Positions 61,356 to 64,000 of a stretch of DNA of 64,000 nt are shown piece by piece (within the stretch, counting starts at the first letter, position 1; each line of letters opens with the position of its first letter). The notes below the pieces were generated by a model. The model saw nothing but the letters and a program-made list of their open reading frames with translations. It was not told the DNA's origin and did not search any database. This DNA comes from Pseudooceanicola sp. HF7. Its GTDB lineage: Bacteria; Pseudomonadota; Alphaproteobacteria; Rhodobacterales; Rhodobacteraceae. The DNA is taken from NCBI RefSeq assembly GCF_011806405.1, contig NZ_JAATOW010000003.1:62001-126000 (forward strand), given 5' to 3'. The position numbers and the translations under genes were made by a program.

Positions 61356-62327
61356 ATGGCAGAGAACGACAAAAGCACATGTTGCGTGAAGGGCTGGGGC
61401 GCTGGCCGGGATACCGCTGTGGCGCCCGCCGGTTGGGCCGATCTGCCCCGGGCCGACCCGGCAGAGCAGCAGGCGCTGCGCGACGCGCTGGTGCCCATTC
61501 CCGGTGGGATCTTCGAAATGGGCACGCGCCACTCGACCTACCCGGAGGATCTGGACAGCCCGCGCCGCAAGGTCCGCGTCTCGCCCTTCCGCATCGGTGC
61601 CACCACGGTCACCAATGCGCAGTTCGCCCGCTTCATCGAGGCAACCGGCTATCGCACCGTGGCCGAAAAGGAAGGCTGGAGCTTCGTCTTCCACCTGCTT
61701 CTCGACCGGCCCGAGGACTGGCCGCTCAGCCCTGGCCGCCTGACCTGGTGGCGCCGGGTCGACGGGGCCTGCTGGGCCGCGCCCGAAGGCCCCGGCAGCG
61801 AGTGGCAGGACCGGCCGGATCACCCGGTGGTGCAGGTCTGCTGGTACGATGCCATGGCCTATTGCCAATGGTCCTGCCTGCGCCTGCCGCGCGAAGCGGA
61901 ATGGGAGCGCGCCGCAAGGGGCGGACACGCCCGGCGCAAGTTTCCCTGGGGCAATGCCCTGACGCCCGAGGGGCGGCACATGATGAACGTCTGGCAGGGC
62001 GACTTCCCGAATGTGAACACCGCAGAGGACGGCCATGTCGGCACCGCCCCCGCGCGGTCCTATGAACCCAATGACTATGGCCTCTACGCCATGACGGGCA
62101 ATGTCTGGGAATGGGTCGGGGATCGCTACGGCCCGCGCCCCGCGCCCGGCCGCATGCCAGAGGTCGATCCCGAGGGGCCCGATGAGGGCGCCTCCCGAAT
62201 GCAGCGCGGCGGATCCTTCCTGTGCCATGCAAGCTATTGCGATCGTTACCACGTTCATTCCCGCACGGCGAACGACCCCGACAGCGCGACCAGCAACGCC
62301 GGCTTCCGGGTCGCCGCCTCTGCGTGA
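61356..62327 (+). CDS. Formylglycine-generating enzyme
   Basis: A 323-residue enzyme that converts a cysteine in sulfatases to formylglycine. It has the complete family pattern: FEMGTRHSTYPEDLDSPRRK, RIGATTVTNAQFARFIEATG, HPVVQVCWYDAMAYCQW, RLPREAEWERAARGG, FPWGNALTP, TGNVWEWVGD, and the C-terminal RGGSFLCHASYCDRYHVHSR in which Cys290 and Cys295 correspond to the copper-binding active-site pair. So it is a true FGE and not just an FGE-sulfatase-domain protein. No sulfatase is in the window; it must act on one elsewhere. It follows frcK by 156 bp, probably separately transcribed. Confidence 0.9.
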   Translation: MAENDKSTCCVKGWGAGRDTAVAPAGWADLPRADPAEQQALRDALVPIPGGIFEMGTRHSTYPEDLDSPRRKVRVSPFRIGATTVTNAQFARFIEATGYRTVAEKEGWSFVFHLLLDRPEDWPLSPGRLTWWRRVDGACWAAPEGPGSEWQDRPDHPVVQVCWYDAMAYCQWSCLRLPREAEWERAARGGHARRKFPWGNALTPEGRHMMNVWQGDFPNVNTAEDGHVGTAPARSYEPNDYGLYAMTGNVWEWVGDRYGPRPAPGRMPEVDPEGPDEGASRMQRGGSFLCHASYCDRYHVHSRTANDPDSATSNAGFRVAASA

Positions 62328-62515
62328 TCCGAGTCGCCGGAGGTCCCGTTCGCAGGTGACGCGACAGGCCCTGCGATCAAGTCAGCAATAGAGCGGAAGG
62401 AAATGGGGCATAGGGCTTCGGACCACTGGCAAGCAGGGGTCCCGGTCTGGCCTGCGCAAACCGCCGGATCGGACCTGTTCGGTCACGATCTGCGGTTCAG
62501 CTCATAAGAGAGAAG

Positions 62516-62590
62516 TGGCTGGGGTGGTAGGATTCGAACCTACGGTACACTGTACCAAAAACAGTTGCCTTACCACTTGGCTACACCCCA
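62516..62590 (-). tRNA. tRNA-Gln (anticodon TTG)
   Basis: The minus strand folds into a full cloverleaf: acceptor TGGGGTG/CACCCCA, D arm with AGCCAAGTGGTAAGGC, anticodon stem ACTGT/ACAGT with loop TTTTGGT (anticodon TTG at loop positions 3-5), T arm with GGTTCGAATCC, discriminator G and an encoded CCA. The short variable loop fits class I. It reads CAA and probably CAG codons. Confidence 0.95.
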
Positions 62591-62717
62591 ACGTGGAGCG
62601 CTGATTACTCCGACATCGCGCGGGGTTCAACCCCTTTTCGAGCGAAAAATGCAGCTCTTTTTCATGCTGACCTCTGGGAATGTTCCGGCAGCGATGACAG
62701 GCCCAATGGACCCTGCG

Positions 62718-63335
62718 TCACTCGACGATCTCGTCCTTGCCCACACCCCAAAGAGCGGTCTTCGGGGCCCAGCCGGAATAGCCGGCGACAGAGACCTGGC
62801 ACCAGTCGGCTTCGCATTCCTCAAGGTCCGCGATGACGCCTGCTTCCAGCTTGGCGGTCACGCGGGAATTGGCACCGGGGCGGAATCGCAGTTCCAGCAG
62901 GTTCTTCTCCACCAGCACGGTGCGGTGACCGGAGATCAGCGCGTAATGCACCCAGCCGCCCATGCCGTCATGGTCGCGGATTCGGCGCCAGTGGCCATAT
63001 TCGGCGATGATCTCGACGGGCAGGCCCTTGCGCAGGAATTCCCAGTCGATCCGGTGAGTCTTGGACGGGCCGCGGCGCACGTTGGCGCGGCTTGATTTCA
63101 TCGACACGAACCGGGGCAGGGGCAGGTTGGTCACCGGCCCGACAGAGGCCGCCGGCTCCGGCGCGGGCAGGGGGTCCTGCATCGCCAGAGAGGCGGATTG
63201 CTGCCCGTTTTCCGTGGCTTCCTGGGTCGGGCTGTCTGCCCCCTCCAGTCCCGGAACATCCGTTGCCGCCCAAAGGGTGGCCCCTGAGAACAGGGTCACT
63301 ACCAGCGCGCATGCGCTTGTCCGCCAATGCCTCAT
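62718..63335 (-). CDS. Secreted SH3-domain protein
   Basis: A 205-residue exported protein with a signal peptide (RHWRTSACALVVTLFSGATLWA) and two bacterial SH3-like units. The first, from about 80, has VSMKSSRANVRRGPSKTHRI; the second, from about 150, has KNLLELRFRPGANSRVTAKL and ends in YSGWAPKTALWGVG. Between the signal and the domains is a low-complexity Glu/Ala/Pro linker. Such proteins (SH3_4 family) bind the cell envelope; the function is unproven. The ATG at 63335 directly begins the signal peptide; an in-frame ATG at 63359 would add eight residues. Confidence 0.82.
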   Translation of the reverse strand: MRHWRTSACALVVTLFSGATLWAATDVPGLEGADSPTQEATENGQQSASLAMQDPLPAPEPAASVGPVTNLPLPRFVSMKSSRANVRRGPSKTHRIDWEFLRKGLPVEIIAEYGHWRRIRDHDGMGGWVHYALISGHRTVLVEKNLLELRFRPGANSRVTAKLEAGVIADLEECEADWCQVSVAGYSGWAPKTALWGVGKDEIVE

Positions 63336-63437
63336 GATCTTGCCTGCTCTGCTTTGCATGGGGGTTCTTGTGCCCCGCTGCTGTTTCCGTCACTTTGCCC
63401 CTGACCGCGCCGTTTGGGAAGACGCAGGAGAAGCTGA

Positions 63438-64000
63438 ATGCCATCTCGACGCCTGACTGTTGTTGTTACGCGACGCCTGCCGGGACCGGTAGAGGCGCGC
63501 ATGGCGGAACTGTTCAATTTCACGCCGGGCCCGGAAGGCCGCCCCATGAGTCGCGAGGAACTGGTAGAGGCCGTGCGCCATGCCGATGTCCTTGTACCCA
63601 ACTTGCGCGATGAGATCGACCAGTCCCTTCTGGCCCAGGCCGGGGATCAGTTGCGCCTGATCGCCAATTACGGCGCGGGTGTGGATCATATCGATATCCA
63701 GACCGCACGCCAGCGCGGGATCCTCGTGTCCAGCACGCCGGACGTGGTGACAGAGGATACGGCGGACATGACCATCGCCCTGATCCTGGCGCTGCTGCGG
63801 CGCCTCCCGGAAGGCCTGGCCCTGATGCAGGGCGAAGCCTGGGAGGGATGGAGCCCCAATGCACTTCTGGGCTCCCGCATTGCCGGCAAGCGGCTGGGCA
63901 TCCTGGGGATGGGACGGATCGGCCAGGCGCTGGCCCGCCGGGCCAATGCCTTCGGCATGCAGGTCCATTACCACAACCGCCGCCGCCTGCGCGAAGAGAC
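63438..64000 (+). CDS. D-isomer-specific 2-hydroxyacid dehydrogenase (3' end outside window)
   Basis: The first 187 codons of a glyoxylate/hydroxypyruvate-reductase-type dehydrogenase. Seen: LIANYGAGVDHIDIQTARQR, VSSTPDVVTEDTADMTIALI and the NAD-binding motif LGILGMGRIGQALARRANAF. This is the GyaR branch, distinct from the GhrA-like enzyme at 3902. The ATG at 63438 has AGGAG 7 bases upstream. It is divergent from the SH3-domain gene with 102 bp between. The catalytic Glu and His lie beyond the right edge. Confidence 0.88.
   Translation, partial: MPSRRLTVVVTRRLPGPVEARMAELFNFTPGPEGRPMSREELVEAVRHADVLVPNLRDEIDQSLLAQAGDQLRLIANYGAGVDHIDIQTARQRGILVSSTPDVVTEDTADMTIALILALLRRLPEGLALMQGEAWEGWSPNALLGSRIAGKRLGILGMGRIGQALARRANAFGMQVHYHNRRRLREE

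Noticed and set aside
62516-62590. tRNA-Gln as a possible integration site
   Set aside because: No integrase, no repeated 3' tRNA fragment and no composition change on either side within the window.

Overview
The window looks like a chromosomal segment of a high-GC alphaproteobacterium of the Rhodobacterales (Roseobacter/Paracoccaceae type). This rests on codon use and on the set of operons, whose closest matches I know are rhizobial or rhodobacterial: a glycerol ABC operon (glpR/glpD-STPQ-V), a fructose ABC operon (frcR/frcBCAK), and a ChvE-Ggu sugar importer with a GbpR-type LysR regulator. I see no phage, integrase, transposase, CRISPR array or rRNA. One tRNA (Gln, TTG) is present. The region is a catabolic and transport zone: about 20 of some 59 genes belong to ABC or TRAP importers, and most modules have a divergent regulator.

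Layout. 0-2.5 kb: an ABC ATPase (cut by the left edge) divergent from a LacI regulator overlapping a 2H phosphoesterase. 2.6-6.2 kb: acetylpolyamine amidohydrolase, a GhrA-like 2-hydroxyacid dehydrogenase and a Rieske oxygenase, followed by decayed fragments of an SDR and apparently a PotB-like permease. 6.9-9.3 kb: a chemoreceptor. 9.5-18.4 kb: the glycerol regulon. 18.4-23.4 kb: a LysR regulator divergent from a LigI-like lactonase and a TRAP-TAXI transporter. 23.5-30.5 kb: a PuuE-like deacetylase, an NTF2-like protein, a hydantoin/Asp-Glu racemase, a Pot-type ABC importer and a divergent GntR regulator. 30.6-33.8 kb: a polar amino-acid ABC importer and a LysE exporter. 33.9-38.5 kb: a GntR regulator, monomeric isocitrate dehydrogenase and a Rieske-oxygenase homologue that has lost its Rieske domain.

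39-52.6 kb: one long minus-strand cluster, chvE-gguA-gguB followed by an oxidative L-arabinose/D-galactose pathway. It contains a sugar-acid dehydratase, sugar 1-dehydrogenase, keto-deoxy-pentonate dehydratase, ketoglutarate-semialdehyde dehydrogenase, KDGal kinase, KDPGal aldolase, a lactonase and an aldose epimerase, ending at a strong terminator. The GbpR-like regulator is divergent. Sugars would be imported, oxidised to lactones, hydrolysed, dehydrated, then sent to 2-oxoglutarate (pentose branch) or to pyruvate plus glyceraldehyde 3-phosphate (hexose branch). 52.9-56 kb: an HWE-type histidine kinase and a membrane alpha/beta hydrolase. 56.2-61.2 kb: the fructose regulon with a 25-bp near-perfect palindromic operator. 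61.3-64 kb: a formylglycine-generating enzyme, tRNA-Gln, an SH3-domain protein and a second 2-hydroxyacid dehydrogenase cut by the right edge.

Most notable are the Rieske-less oxygenase (37576-38463), the asymmetric ATPase pair GlpS/GlpT with both defects in the same predicted composite site, an undescribed small winged-helix-like gene inside the glp operon, an orphan LigI lactonase paired with a TRAP importer, and the possible cyclic-ureide importer/racemase/PuuE-like cluster. All family assignments are from reading the protein sequences and recalled family knowledge; no database search was run.
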